Positions 52,111 through 60,155 of a stretch of 64,000 nt of DNA are shown in pieces. The position numbers were made by a program, and so were the translations under genes. Source of the stretch: Macrococcoides epidermidis (GTDB lineage Bacteria > Bacillota > Bacilli > Staphylococcales > Staphylococcaceae); NCBI RefSeq assembly GCF_042659445.1, contig NZ_JBHSSR010000001.1; one strand, given 5' to 3'. Below the pieces are notes generated by a model. That model was given only the letters and a program-made list of their open reading frames with translations, had not been told where the DNA came from and did not search any database. Numbering within the stretch: the stretch's first letter is position 1; each line of letters opens with the position of its first letter.

Positions 52111-52605
52111 TCACACATACTCTTCTATCATCAGAACTTCTACTTCATCTGACCAATGCAAAACTGTAGATACGAAATCATTAATATCTAACCCAGGCAT
52201 TTCATATGTTTCACAATTATTAACTGTTGCACAAGCATCTTCGATTACTGTAACTTTAAAGCCAAGTTCATTAGCAATAATCGCATTAAATAAAATACAA
52301 TATTCCATATTAAAACCGATAATGATCAGTTCAGTAACACCAAGTGAAATTAAATATTGTTGCAAATCCGTATCTTTAAAAGCACTCGGTTTATTTTTAG
52401 AATAAATCTTATCGGCATTTTTATGAATAAATGGGTCTAAAGGAAATGGCTTATTTGTTTTGTCATCAATATGTTCCACTGCAATCACAGGTAATTTGTT
52501 TGCTTTAAATACTTCTACTAGATGAATAGCATTCTTCTTAACTACTGAAAAATCACCTTTTTCTAAAAAATGTGTATGAAAATCAATAACTAATAAAGCT
52601 TCCAA
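52111..52605 (-). CDS. Isochorismatase-like cysteine hydrolase
   Basis: A 164-aa hydrolase of the isochorismatase/nicotinamidase fold. Catalytic triad: Asp in LLVIDFHTH (about residue 8), Lys in SKNKPSAF (about 72), and Cys in GFNMEYCILFNAI (about 103), with a cis-peptide-like stretch before the Cys. The substrate is not predictable. TTG start with GAGGTGATA. Divergent from the cupin gene. Confidence 0.83.
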   Translation of the reverse strand: MEALLVIDFHTHFLEKGDFSVVKKNAIHLVEVFKANKLPVIAVEHIDDKTNKPFPLDPFIHKNADKIYSKNKPSAFKDTDLQQYLISLGVTELIIIGFNMEYCILFNAIIANELGFKVTVIEDACATVNNCETYEMPGLDINDFVSTVLHWSDEVEVLMIEEYV

Positions 52606-52759
52606 AATATCACCTCAAAATAAAAAATCATTTGTTCGTGCGAATAAAATAATATGATTACATAATATATTATAGATTACGTAACTCTCTAAAATTAATG
52701 TATTATATTTATTATATAGAATTTTCAAAAAATTAAAATGAATTAAAAAGGAGAAAAAT

Positions 52760-53116
52760 ATGAAAATATATCCTTTGGAGAAATCGAAGGCAACTAAAAT
52801 TGATAATCACAACTCGAGTGGATTTTATATCAATAGATTAACTACTATGAATTCAAAAATCTCTATTAACTTCATCCACTTAGAAGCGAATGGCATTATA
52901 GGTAATCATAAAGCACCAGTTAATCAAATATTATTAATCGTCGACGGTGAAGCAATTGTTTCATCAAACAATCATACACCTATTTCAATCAGTAAGAATA
53001 CCGCGGTATTCTTTGAAGCTGGAGAAATGCATGAAACAAGAACGAATAATGGTTTAAATGCAGTTATTATTGAAAGCCCAGATTTAAAAGATGATTTATT
53101 TCAATATAATCAATAA
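52760..53116 (+). CDS. Cupin-domain protein
   Basis: A 118-aa single-domain cupin: GNHKAPVNQILLIVDGEAIVS (first cupin motif, with His) and AVFFEAGEMHETRTN (second motif, His of MHE). Only some of the usual metal-binding His/Glu are present, so metal binding is possible but unproven. ATG after AAAAGGAG. Function unknown; it lies divergently from the isochorismatase-like gene. Confidence 0.8.
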   Translation: MKIYPLEKSKATKIDNHNSSGFYINRLTTMNSKISINFIHLEANGIIGNHKAPVNQILLIVDGEAIVSSNNHTPISISKNTAVFFEAGEMHETRTNNGLNAVIIESPDLKDDLFQYNQ

Positions 53117-53181
53117 ATTCTCCCACTTTAATATTGTACAAATTTTCTGATAATGATAAGATGAATGCATTAAAAAATTAT

Positions 53182-53282
53182 AAAAGGTGATTTCATATGT
53201 AATGATTTCTTTCTAATTCATCAATTAGACGTAGACTTACAAGTCAATAAAAACAATTAAATAAGTTGTATTTGTAAGTCTA
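53182..53282 (+). promoter_or_regulatory. Structured leader of the MFS gene with ATG-stop mini-ORF
   Basis: AAAGGTGAT (53183-53191) is an excellent ribosome site whose ATG (53197) is immediately followed by TAA; the overlapping TAATG opens a second mini-ORF (ATG-ATT-TCT-TTC-TAA, 53202-53216). Downstream TAGACTTACAA (53232-53242) and TTGTAAGTCTA (53272-53282) form an 11-bp inverted repeat 27 bases before the MFS ATG. Looks like a ribosome-dependent leader; not proven. Confidence 0.5.
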
Positions 53283-53308
53283 TGATCTTCTTAAATTAGG
53301 AGGAAATC

Positions 53309-54481
53309 ATGAAAGGATTTACAAATAACTTTAAATACTTATACTTTAGTCAGTTATTCGCCAATACGAGCGATAATATTTATATTATTGCACTGATTGC
53401 TTATCTATATGAATTAACGCACTCTATTCAATTAAGTGCATTAGTTCCGATATTCATCACATCTGCTTATTTTATAAGTGGGTTTATCGCACCAATTGTA
53501 TATTCAAGATTTCAGAAGCAATATATTTTAGTGTTTAATCAAACGATGAAATGTGCCTTGCTGATCTTATTGATCGGTACAATGTATGTTGAATTGCACT
53601 ATATTTATATATTAGGATTAGCATTTATGATTGCGTTCTTAGATGGATTTACAAATCCATTAAGCAACACATTAATCCCCTACTTTGAGTTAAAGGATAA
53701 TATACTTAGAGCAAACGGAAAAATTAGCAGTATGAATAATATGATACAAATTTCAGCCTGGGCATTAGGCAGTTTATTGTTAGCAGTCCTACATAGTGAT
53801 GGATTGATTATGTTTTGTGTCATCTTGTCTATCATATCTGTGATATTTATGATGAAGATAAATTTTAATATTAATACTGTAGAGAGTGAGCATATAGGTT
53901 CCAAAAGTTTCAAAGCGGTTATTAAAAGCAATCGTACCAGTTACAGTCAATATTTAAATTGGAATACTTTCATCGCGTCATTTGGCCATGCTGTCTGGAT
54001 TGCTGCAATAATGATTGCCTTTGTAAAAGAATATTTAAATGCCCCATCATACTGGTTTGGTATTATTAACGCGGCATTTTTCGTAGGTTTACTTGTCGGA
54101 TCAAAGATGATTCATTTGATTGAAAGATTTAAAATGGTGCACTTCTATTATAGTGGATATATGCTGCTTTCACTCATTACGTTTGTCTTCGGGATTAACA
54201 GGTGGTTAATATTAGCAGTTCTGCTATCATGGCTTTATGGCATTATAGAGCAATTATTATCTATTTCACTACACACAGAAATACAAAAGCATTTAAATCA
54301 TGAAACACTGCTTGATACTTATACACTGAATCAGAGTATATATAGTTTAGGATTTTGTTTATCAACATTTGTGATGTCGTTACTAGCAGAACACGCTACC
54401 TTAACATTCGCATTTGTTGTAGCATCGCTTGCTTACATATTGATATGTTTACTCACATATCGATATAAAAATATATTTTAA
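53309..54481 (+). CDS. MFS transporter, macrolide-efflux-like layout
   Basis: A 390-aa major facilitator protein with about 11-12 membrane segments. Loop FLDGFTNPLSNTLIPYFELKDNILRANGKISSMNNMIQISAWALGSLLLA (about 113-160) recalls the corresponding loop of Mef-type efflux pumps, and PIVYSRFQKQYILV occupies the motif-A loop. The substrate is unproven. ATG after TAGGAGG. It carries a structured leader with mini-ORFs, as antibiotic-inducible pumps often do, and a strong terminator. Confidence 0.78.
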   Translation: MKGFTNNFKYLYFSQLFANTSDNIYIIALIAYLYELTHSIQLSALVPIFITSAYFISGFIAPIVYSRFQKQYILVFNQTMKCALLILLIGTMYVELHYIYILGLAFMIAFLDGFTNPLSNTLIPYFELKDNILRANGKISSMNNMIQISAWALGSLLLAVLHSDGLIMFCVILSIISVIFMMKINFNINTVESEHIGSKSFKAVIKSNRTSYSQYLNWNTFIASFGHAVWIAAIMIAFVKEYLNAPSYWFGIINAAFFVGLLVGSKMIHLIERFKMVHFYYSGYMLLSLITFVFGINRWLILAVLLSWLYGIIEQLLSISLHTEIQKHLNHETLLDTYTLNQSIYSLGFCLSTFVMSLLAEHATLTFAFVVASLAYILICLLTYRYKNIF

Positions 54482-54486
54482 AGCAT

Positions 54487-54522
54487 AAACCCATCGCTCA
54501 AATGTTTGAGTGATGGGTTTTT
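54487..54522 (+). terminator. Terminator of the MFS gene
   Basis: 16-bp stem (54487-54502 with 54505-54520, one G-U pair) with a 2-base loop and six T. Confidence 0.92.
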
Positions 54523-54580
54523 AAAATCAGTATATCCAGGAGTAAAATGTAATAATTATATACATAATAACTCGTGAGTG

Positions 54581-54597
54581 GTACAATAATATTGTAC
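54581..54597 (+). promoter_or_regulatory. YefM-YoeB operator
   Basis: GTACAATAATATTGTAC is a 17-base dyad just before the Shine-Dalgarno. It contains the TGTACA-type half-sites known for YefM-family autoregulation. Confidence 0.7.
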
Positions 54598-54611
54598 AAG
54601 GAGGCGATAAA

Positions 54612-54869
54612 ATGAAAGTCACAACGTATTCTAATGCAAGATCAAATTTTAGAAAAATAATAGATATTGTTAATGAAGACTGTGAACCTTACACAATCAC
54701 AACAAATACGCATAATGCCGTGATATTATCTGAACAAGATTATAATAGTATGATTGAAACACTTTATTTACAGAGTACACCAGCGAATGCCGAAAGATTA
54801 CAAAAAGCGATTGATAAATCAATTGATAAAAATAACTTACTTCAAGTTGAGATTGATTTAGATGCTTAA
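54612..54869 (+). CDS. yefM: YefM-family antitoxin
   Basis: An 85-aa Phd/YefM antitoxin: N-terminal DNA-binding MKVTTYSNARSNFRKIIDIVNEDCEPYTITTNTHNAVILSEQDYNSMIETLYL, then a C-terminal acidic, probably disordered toxin-binding tail. It neutralises the YoeB toxin encoded next and represses the operon. AAGGAGG ribosome site. The stop overlaps the toxin start by 8 bases, so antitoxin is made first and in excess. Confidence 0.9.
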   Translation: MKVTTYSNARSNFRKIIDIVNEDCEPYTITTNTHNAVILSEQDYNSMIETLYLQSTPANAERLQKAIDKSIDKNNLLQVEIDLDA

Positions 54870-55134
54870 GAAAAAGATACTATTTTATTCAAGTGGTTTT
54901 GAAGATTATACGTACTGGCAAACTAACGATAAAACTGTATTAAAGAAAATAAATAAACTAATAAAGAGTATTATGATTGATGGTGCAAATGAAGGTATAG
55001 GTAAGCCAGAAAAATTATTAGGAAACTATACAGGTTGCTATAGCAGAAGGATCACTCATGAACATAGGCTCGTATATAAGATAGAAGATGATTCCATTTG
55101 TATTTTACAATGTCGTTTTCATTACAAAAGGTAG
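54862..55134 (+). CDS. yoeB: YoeB-family toxin (ribosome-dependent mRNA interferase)
   Basis: A 90-aa RelE-superfamily toxin of the YoeB/Txe type. Conserved elements: FEDYTYWQTNDKTVLKKINKLIKSI, KPEKLLGNYTGCYSRRITHEHRLVYKI (basic residues including the catalytic-type Arg), and the C-terminal CRFHYKR with His and Tyr near the end, as in YoeB. It cleaves mRNA in the ribosomal A site when the antitoxin is lost. Overlaps yefM by 8 bases. Length is typical (84-90). Confidence 0.92.
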   Translation: MLKKKILFYSSGFEDYTYWQTNDKTVLKKINKLIKSIMIDGANEGIGKPEKLLGNYTGCYSRRITHEHRLVYKIEDDSICILQCRFHYKR

Positions 55135-55161
55135 AATAGCCATTCATTAGACTATCCTACC

Positions 55162-55920
55162 TTAATTTTTTTTATAAATTTTATAATTAACTTCATCTCT
55201 GTTACTTTGAATCGTCTCAAATCGTTCTATCGTCCACGGTTCCCAGAATGTCTGTCCTTGCTTGTTAAAGACATATGCGTCATCAATCGCATAACATGCA
55301 TATGTTAGTATATTATCATGATAGAAACAGATAATATCTCCTCTATTAAATGAAGTTTCCACTTCTTTGTATCCAAGACGATTAAGGAAGAGCATAAAGG
55401 TTTCCTGATGCACCCACAGTTCTAATATAAATGGATTTTTAGTTAATGCATACAGTGTTGCCGACAAATAATTTGCGCCATGGTTTTCCGGGAATTTATT
55501 ATGCAATGCATTAAGATGAGCTATTGTACTGAACTGCGTTATATCTGTTTTGCTAGGTTCATCATCGAACTGTTGGATAAAGCTTATTTGTTCTTTTTGA
55601 GAGAGCGTATCCCAATATGCTGAAGTGATTAATCTATCAACATGGATCAGCTGAGTGCCATTATCGATCATTTCTTGTTTCAATGCATTTTTAAATGTAT
55701 TTTCTATGCTTTCATACCATCCTGGTTCGGCTACAATAACAAATTCATATGTCAGATGCCATGTTTGATACGTTGAATGATAAACAACATTTGATAAGCT
55801 ACTGTTTTTCTTAAACTCATCTTTCGGTACAACTAAAGTGTTTATTAAATTATGCTGATGTTCATTTAAGAAAACTTCTGATATAAAGAAAAGATCAAAC
55901 TCGAACTTCAAATTACGCAT
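55162..55920 (-). CDS. Hypothetical protein after the Nudix gene
   Basis: A 252-aa soluble protein I do not recognise. The N-terminal half is hydrophobic-alternating beta-like with several Tyr/Trp (TWHLTYEFVIVAEPGWYESI); the C-terminal half shows LGYKEVETSFNRGDIICFYHDNILTYACYAIDDAYVFNKQGQTFWEPW, vaguely like an NlpC/P60-type beta sheet but with no catalytic Cys-His pair. ATG 55920 follows GGGG; a GTG at 55926 is too close. The start follows the Nudix stop by 5 bases, so the genes are co-transcribed and coupled. Confidence 0.6.
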   Translation of the reverse strand: MRNLKFEFDLFFISEVFLNEHQHNLINTLVVPKDEFKKNSSLSNVVYHSTYQTWHLTYEFVIVAEPGWYESIENTFKNALKQEMIDNGTQLIHVDRLITSAYWDTLSQKEQISFIQQFDDEPSKTDITQFSTIAHLNALHNKFPENHGANYLSATLYALTKNPFILELWVHQETFMLFLNRLGYKEVETSFNRGDIICFYHDNILTYACYAIDDAYVFNKQGQTFWEPWTIERFETIQSNRDEVNYKIYKKN

Positions 55921-55925
55921 ATTCA

Positions 55926-56411
55926 CTACCCCACTTTAATATATTTACAATATCTATCCCATAAATCTGGTATTAATTCATCTAAATTTTGTTCAATTTC
56001 ATTCGGTGCTACCCACTTAGCATCAACAACTTCTTCAGCCTGAAGATTAAAAGTAATGTCATTCGTTGGTGCTTCGTAAAGATAAGTTTCAGTAATATAA
56101 TGTGAATGCATGGTGTAGCCTTTAAATTGAATGTCTTCTAAAGATGCATAAATACCAGTCTCTTCAAGTAACTCACGATGTGCAGCAAGGACACCATCTT
56201 CTCCTGCAACAGCAGATCCTCTACTACATTCCCATTTCAAACCAAGTGGTTTATCAGGATGACGTTGTGTAAGTAGCAAATCACCATTTGGTTTCTGTAC
56301 CCAAATTTCTACTACTAAATGGTACAATCCATCAGGTACTGTAACGCCTCTTTCATGGAGGATACCAGTTTTTTGTCTATTCATATCTAGAAGTTCCCAT
56401 ATTTCACTCAA
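55926..56411 (-). CDS. Nudix hydrolase
   Basis: A 161-aa Nudix enzyme with a full Nudix box G-x5-E-x7-REUxEExGU (GSAVAGEDGVLAAHRELLEETGI). The N-terminal EIWELLDMNRQKTGILHERG is like the isopentenyl-diphosphate isomerase-related and YfcD-like Nudix group. It would hydrolyse a nucleoside diphosphate-type substrate, not predictable here. TTG start with GGAGGG. Followed by the coupled gene on the same strand. Confidence 0.85.
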   Translation of the reverse strand: MSEIWELLDMNRQKTGILHERGVTVPDGLYHLVVEIWVQKPNGDLLLTQRHPDKPLGLKWECSRGSAVAGEDGVLAAHRELLEETGIYASLEDIQFKGYTMHSHYITETYLYEAPTNDITFNLQAEEVVDAKWVAPNEIEQNLDELIPDLWDRYCKYIKVG

Positions 56412-56471
56412 GTGTATCCCTCCAATGTTGTAATTTGCAATATTATTATATTTATTATTGTAAATAGAGAA

Positions 56472-56568
56472 ATGAGTGGTCGAAATAATCTACAATTTGC
56501 CCACTCGACATTAATAATATAGAAAAATTAATGCCCAGTGGGCGAAATCTGACGTAATTCGCCCACTC
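56472..56568. repeat. GAGTGGGCGAAAT-type hairpin repeats
   Basis: Two hairpins: GAGTGG-C-AAAT arms 56474-56486 with 56497-56506, and AGTGGGCGAA 56537-56546 with 56558-56567. All four arms are versions of the same sequence. The second is followed by TTAATTTTTCT on the minus strand and likely terminates the APH-like gene. Confidence 0.65.
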
Positions 56569-56596
56569 AAAACGATAATAATCAAAATAAGAAATA

Positions 56597-57487
56597 TTAT
56601 TTATACCATTTAGGAATTACAATATTAAAATCTTCATAATACTTACGTTGTACTTCAAACTCTTCTTTCATGACTTGTATTTCTTTGTCACCAAATGGGA
56701 CTGCCCATGGTAATGAGGATAAGATATTCGTAGCGATATAAACAGATAATACTTCCCAAAAATCAATCGGTACTTTACCATCAAAATATCCATCAACGCG
56801 CCCTCTACTAAATGCCTCACTCGTATTTACACACCAGCTGATACGATTGAATTCTTCAAATGGTGCACCGATACTACATCTGTCAAAATCAATAATCCAC
56901 AGTTTACCTTTTTCATCAATGACCATATTCCCAACATGATAATCGCCGTGGTGGTAGACAACAGATTTATCGATAATACGATTTTCATAATTATCTATTA
57001 CATTAAATAAACACTGATCATTATCGTATTTATATTCACAGTTTAGATACATCGATTGCTTACGTTCGATTTTCTTTAGGAAAAAGTCACGCCATCCAAA
57101 CTGATTTGCTCCAGGTATAGCATGAATGGCTTTCAATATTCTCCCAGATTCATGACCAAGTTCATATTGCTCTTCTAAAGTTAATGTCGGTAATATCTCT
57201 TTAGCTTCATGACCTTCAATCCATTGGTATAATAAATAGTATTGATCTTTAAACTCGCCGTGTGATACTAATTGTTGCACAGGAAGCCCAAGGTCCATAC
57301 ACTGTTCAACTAAATAAATTTGCAATTTAATATCCTCTATTTCTTCAATAGAAGAAAGACGTAATAGATACTTTTCATCCCGAGTCGTAACAATATATTT
57401 TTGGTCATCCGACCATCCTTTGTTGAAGCTTTCTAACTTCACAAAATGAAAGCCAGGCAAGCGTTCATTTAAATCATCAATATGCAT
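56597..57487 (-). CDS. APH-family phosphotransferase-like kinase
   Basis: A 296-aa small-molecule kinase of the aminoglycoside-phosphotransferase fold. Brenner motif VVYHHGDYHVGNMVID (about residues 178-193, catalytic Asp and Asn) and DFG-equivalent IDFDRC (about 198-203); N-lobe Lys near YLLRLSS. The substrate is uncertain: the family includes antibiotic kinases and metabolic sugar/choline kinases. Overlaps nothing; 10 bases from the metalloprotein gene upstream on the same strand. Confidence 0.8.
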   Translation of the reverse strand: MHIDDLNERLPGFHFVKLESFNKGWSDDQKYIVTTRDEKYLLRLSSIEEIEDIKLQIYLVEQCMDLGLPVQQLVSHGEFKDQYYLLYQWIEGHEAKEILPTLTLEEQYELGHESGRILKAIHAIPGANQFGWRDFFLKKIERKQSMYLNCEYKYDNDQCLFNVIDNYENRIIDKSVVYHHGDYHVGNMVIDEKGKLWIIDFDRCSIGAPFEEFNRISWCVNTSEAFSRGRVDGYFDGKVPIDFWEVLSVYIATNILSSLPWAVPFGDKEIQVMKEEFEVQRKYYEDFNIVIPKWYK

Positions 57488-57496
57488 GGCACCCTC

Positions 57497-58237
57497 CTAT
57501 ATATGTGTTTCAAAATAATGCGATAAAGATATCTTTCTGCCTTCCATATCCCAATCATGATAAAGTTTAAATAAACGTGATACATCTCCATCTACAAGAT
57601 TTACAAACTGAGTAACTTTAACATAACTCATCCAGTAATGAAACATAATATATTCCTTCGAATACGAGTAAATATCATATGTAAAGTGTTCTAAAGGTAA
57701 GTCACCGAATTCATCTAAATAATATTCGTAAAGTGACTTTTCAAGATGATAGATATCATCAAATAACTGTTCATCAAAAAAGAACTTTCTTGGGAGGTAA
57801 GTCGCCATTCCTTCTTCAAACCACATATCTTCACACGTTGGATGCTCTTCATCGAACTCAGCAAGAAATAGATCACTATGATGCGCGAGTTCATGTCCTA
57901 ATATTGCAAGCATCTCATCTTTAGTGTGTTCGACATAAAATGACGTGTATTTATCTTTTGAAGATTCTGGAAGCAACTCTGTTAAATATTGTGTCCAGTA
58001 ATCTTGATCAGCACACATATAGATCGCTTCATCTCTCGTAAAAGCAGGTACGGGTTTTTCAAGTACCTCCTCCATCACAAAACGTGATGTCCAGAATACT
58101 CCATTTGGTATATCCTTTAACTGAAAATTATCTTCAAGATATTGTTGGAAATCATTTATTTTTGTATGGAAAAATGTAATATCAGCATGATACTTATTAA
58201 GATCAGCTGCTTGTTCAAAAGTATAGATTGGTTTCAT
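57497..58237 (-). CDS. Gluzincin-like metallopeptidase
   Basis: A 246-aa protein with HELAHH (HExxH, about residue 130-135) and, about 25 residues later, WFEEGMATYLPRKF, the third-ligand Glu motif of gluzincins. No signal peptide or membrane segment is predicted, so a cytoplasmic enzyme or an inactive homologue. The ATG at 58237 has AAAGGTGC; a frame open to 58345 is ignored because it would overlap the divergent GNAT gene. Physiological substrate unknown. Confidence 0.78.
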   Translation of the reverse strand: MKPIYTFEQAADLNKYHADITFFHTKINDFQQYLEDNFQLKDIPNGVFWTSRFVMEEVLEKPVPAFTRDEAIYMCADQDYWTQYLTELLPESSKDKYTSFYVEHTKDEMLAILGHELAHHSDLFLAEFDEEHPTCEDMWFEEGMATYLPRKFFFDEQLFDDIYHLEKSLYEYYLDEFGDLPLEHFTYDIYSYSKEYIMFHYWMSYVKVTQFVNLVDGDVSRLFKLYHDWDMEGRKISLSHYFETHI

Positions 58238-58319
58238 TAATATGCACCTTTCTGTGTTTATCATAAGAAAAAAATATATAATGACATTATACAGAAAATT
58301 CTCACAAAAAGGTGATTCG

Positions 58320-58766
58320 ATGTTAAAACAAGCTAAAGAAATCAACGATGAAATAAAAGAATTGCTATTATTAGCAGACCCTTCGATAGTTATGATTAAT
58401 CAATATATTAGTGAAAGTTCAATCTATATATTAGAAGAAAATGATCTCATTGGTGTTATTGTCCTTAAAGAAGTAAGTGAATCAACGATGGAAATAATGA
58501 ATATTGCAGTTAGTGAAGCTTATCAAGGAAAAGGATATGGAAAGTTGATGCTAAAAGAAGCAGAAAAAATAGCGAAGCATTCAGGATATAACAATTTAAT
58601 CATTGCAACAGCCAACTCAAGTCTGAACCAACTCGCATTATATCAAAAGTGTGGATTTAGACTTCATGAAATAGAAAAAGACTTCTTTATCAATGCATAT
58701 AAAGAAGTCATAATTGAAAATGGTATAAAAGCGATGGATAAGATAATACTTAGTAAAAATATATAA
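58320..58766 (+). CDS. GNAT family acetyltransferase
   Basis: A 148-aa GNAT protein with the acetyl-CoA motif YQGKGYGKLMLKEAEKIAKHSGYNNLIIATANSSLNQLALYQKCGFRLHEIEKDFF (about 78-125). It resembles RimI/YfmK-like small acetyltransferases; the substrate is unknown. The ATG at 58320 has AAAAGGTGATTCG upstream. Divergent from the metallopeptidase gene. Confidence 0.83.
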   Translation: MLKQAKEINDEIKELLLLADPSIVMINQYISESSIYILEENDLIGVIVLKEVSESTMEIMNIAVSEAYQGKGYGKLMLKEAEKIAKHSGYNNLIIATANSSLNQLALYQKCGFRLHEIEKDFFINAYKEVIIENGIKAMDKIILSKNI

Positions 58767-58810
58767 CATTTAAATTATTAAATTTCAATTTTGCTTTAAT
58801 CACTCAAGAA

Positions 58811-60058
58811 TTATATTCTATACTTTGTACCACGACCTGTGCCGACTTTATAAACATAGCCATTTTCACAAAGATGGTTAACTAAGCGGATCACCTTTGA
58901 TTTATTGAAAGGCGTGCGTTCTACTATTTCGCTGCTTGAAAGCACATATCCAGAACTCAGTGTCTCCATAATGATACTTTCATCTTTTGTTACTTTTGGT
59001 AAAACATTTGTTACAGGAAGGATAATCTTAATACTTGTTTCTGAAACAAAGAATTGTGGCTTCACTTTATATTGGCTATAAGCAGATTTAATACGTTTAA
59101 TACCTGTACCAAACATCTCAATATATCCTAATCTGAAAAATATATTAGCAAAAATAGGATTTCTTAAGATTGAAACATTGTTTTCAAGATAATCGAACTC
59201 GCTAATCCCACTAGGCAATCCCCCTGGAGATGTAATTTCAATTTTATCTGGAAACATAGCAATATTAATATGGCTGTTAATGTCCCAATGACGGTGAATA
59301 ATTGCATTGGCTAAAGCTTCTCTAAATGCATCTTTCGGGATAATCTCGATTGAATTTCTATGCAACCCTTCTATCTTCTCGTATTCATAATAACGTTCAA
59401 ATGAGTCAATAGCAGTTTGATATGCTGAAAGGATTGAAATATCGTATAGACGGTTTCTATCAAGTATTTCATTTATAGAATGACCAAAACGCGCAATATC
59501 AATGCAGTAAAACTTATTACGGTCAGCTACAATGGACGCTACATTATTATATTTACCATTCATATCAATAATTCCTAAAGTTTTAAATAAATCATCGGAT
59601 ACTACATTAACATGAATTTTTTCCATCAATAATTTTGAAAGTGTATTGAAAGTAAGATCAGTTGATTTAACTTCAAGTGCTTCGAAAGATAAATTTGAAC
59701 CTTCCAATACTAAACGCTTTAATTCTAGCTGGTCAACTTCAATTGTAGCAGTATCATTTCTTCGATATGCCTTACCTTTATATAAATATGGTTTATGAAC
59801 GCCCTCTGTAACTTCTAAACAAATCGTATTGTTTCTGTTAATTGAAAAAGTAAAGTCAGGACTAGGATTTATACTATCGTTAATTTTGTTTTCGATATCT
59901 AATATTGTTTTCTGAATGTTTTCAAACCCAATATATTCACCATTATCTGATACACCAAATATTATTTGTCCATTTCCATAATTCGTATAGGCACTCACGG
60001 TCTTTAAGAACTGATTTGATACTTTTTCTTTAAATGCAGTTGTTTTATTTTCAATCAA
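58811..60058 (-). CDS. AlbA_2/Schlafen-like ATP-binding protein with GHKL ATPase domain
   Basis: A 415-aa protein with the common Slfn-AlbA_2 architecture: N-terminal TAFKEKV...GNGQIIFGVSDNGEYIGFEN (about 7-50), TGEVHKPYLYKGKAYRRN, a middle GHKL/HATPase_c_4 region (AFREALANAIIHRHWDINSHINIAMFPDKIEITSPGGLP, about 245-285), and a C-terminal winged helix (SSSEIVERTPFNKSKVIRLVNHLCENGYVYKVG). Many family members are regulators linked to defence or stress; none is proven. TTG start with GAGGTGG. A 50-bp palindrome lies upstream. Confidence 0.82.
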   Translation of the reverse strand: MIENKTTAFKEKVSNQFLKTVSAYTNYGNGQIIFGVSDNGEYIGFENIQKTILDIENKINDSINPSPDFTFSINRNNTICLEVTEGVHKPYLYKGKAYRRNDTATIEVDQLELKRLVLEGSNLSFEALEVKSTDLTFNTLSKLLMEKIHVNVVSDDLFKTLGIIDMNGKYNNVASIVADRNKFYCIDIARFGHSINEILDRNRLYDISILSAYQTAIDSFERYYEYEKIEGLHRNSIEIIPKDAFREALANAIIHRHWDINSHINIAMFPDKIEITSPGGLPSGISEFDYLENNVSILRNPIFANIFFRLGYIEMFGTGIKRIKSAYSQYKVKPQFFVSETSIKIILPVTNVLPKVTKDESIIMETLSSGYVLSSSEIVERTPFNKSKVIRLVNHLCENGYVYKVGTGRGTKYRI

Positions 60059-60077
60059 CTAGACCACCTCTATTTAT

Positions 60078-60127
60078 AAACCAACAAAAATGCAACGCAA
60101 AATTTTGCGTTGCATTTTTGTTGGTTT
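60078..60127. promoter_or_regulatory. 50-bp perfect palindrome
   Basis: 60078-60102 is the exact reverse complement of 60103-60127, without a spacer (centre AAAATTTT, with CCAACAAAAATGCAACGC arms). It lies between the DUF4240 gene end and the AlbA_2 gene start, so it can be a terminator, an attenuator hairpin or an operator. Confidence 0.85.
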
Positions 60128-60155
60128 GTAAATAATAATGAATCAATTTAATTGC

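Noticed and set aside
53188..53217. GTG-started nine-codon leader before the MFS gene
   Set aside because: The GTG is inside the ribosome site; the ATG at 53197 or 53202 is better spaced.
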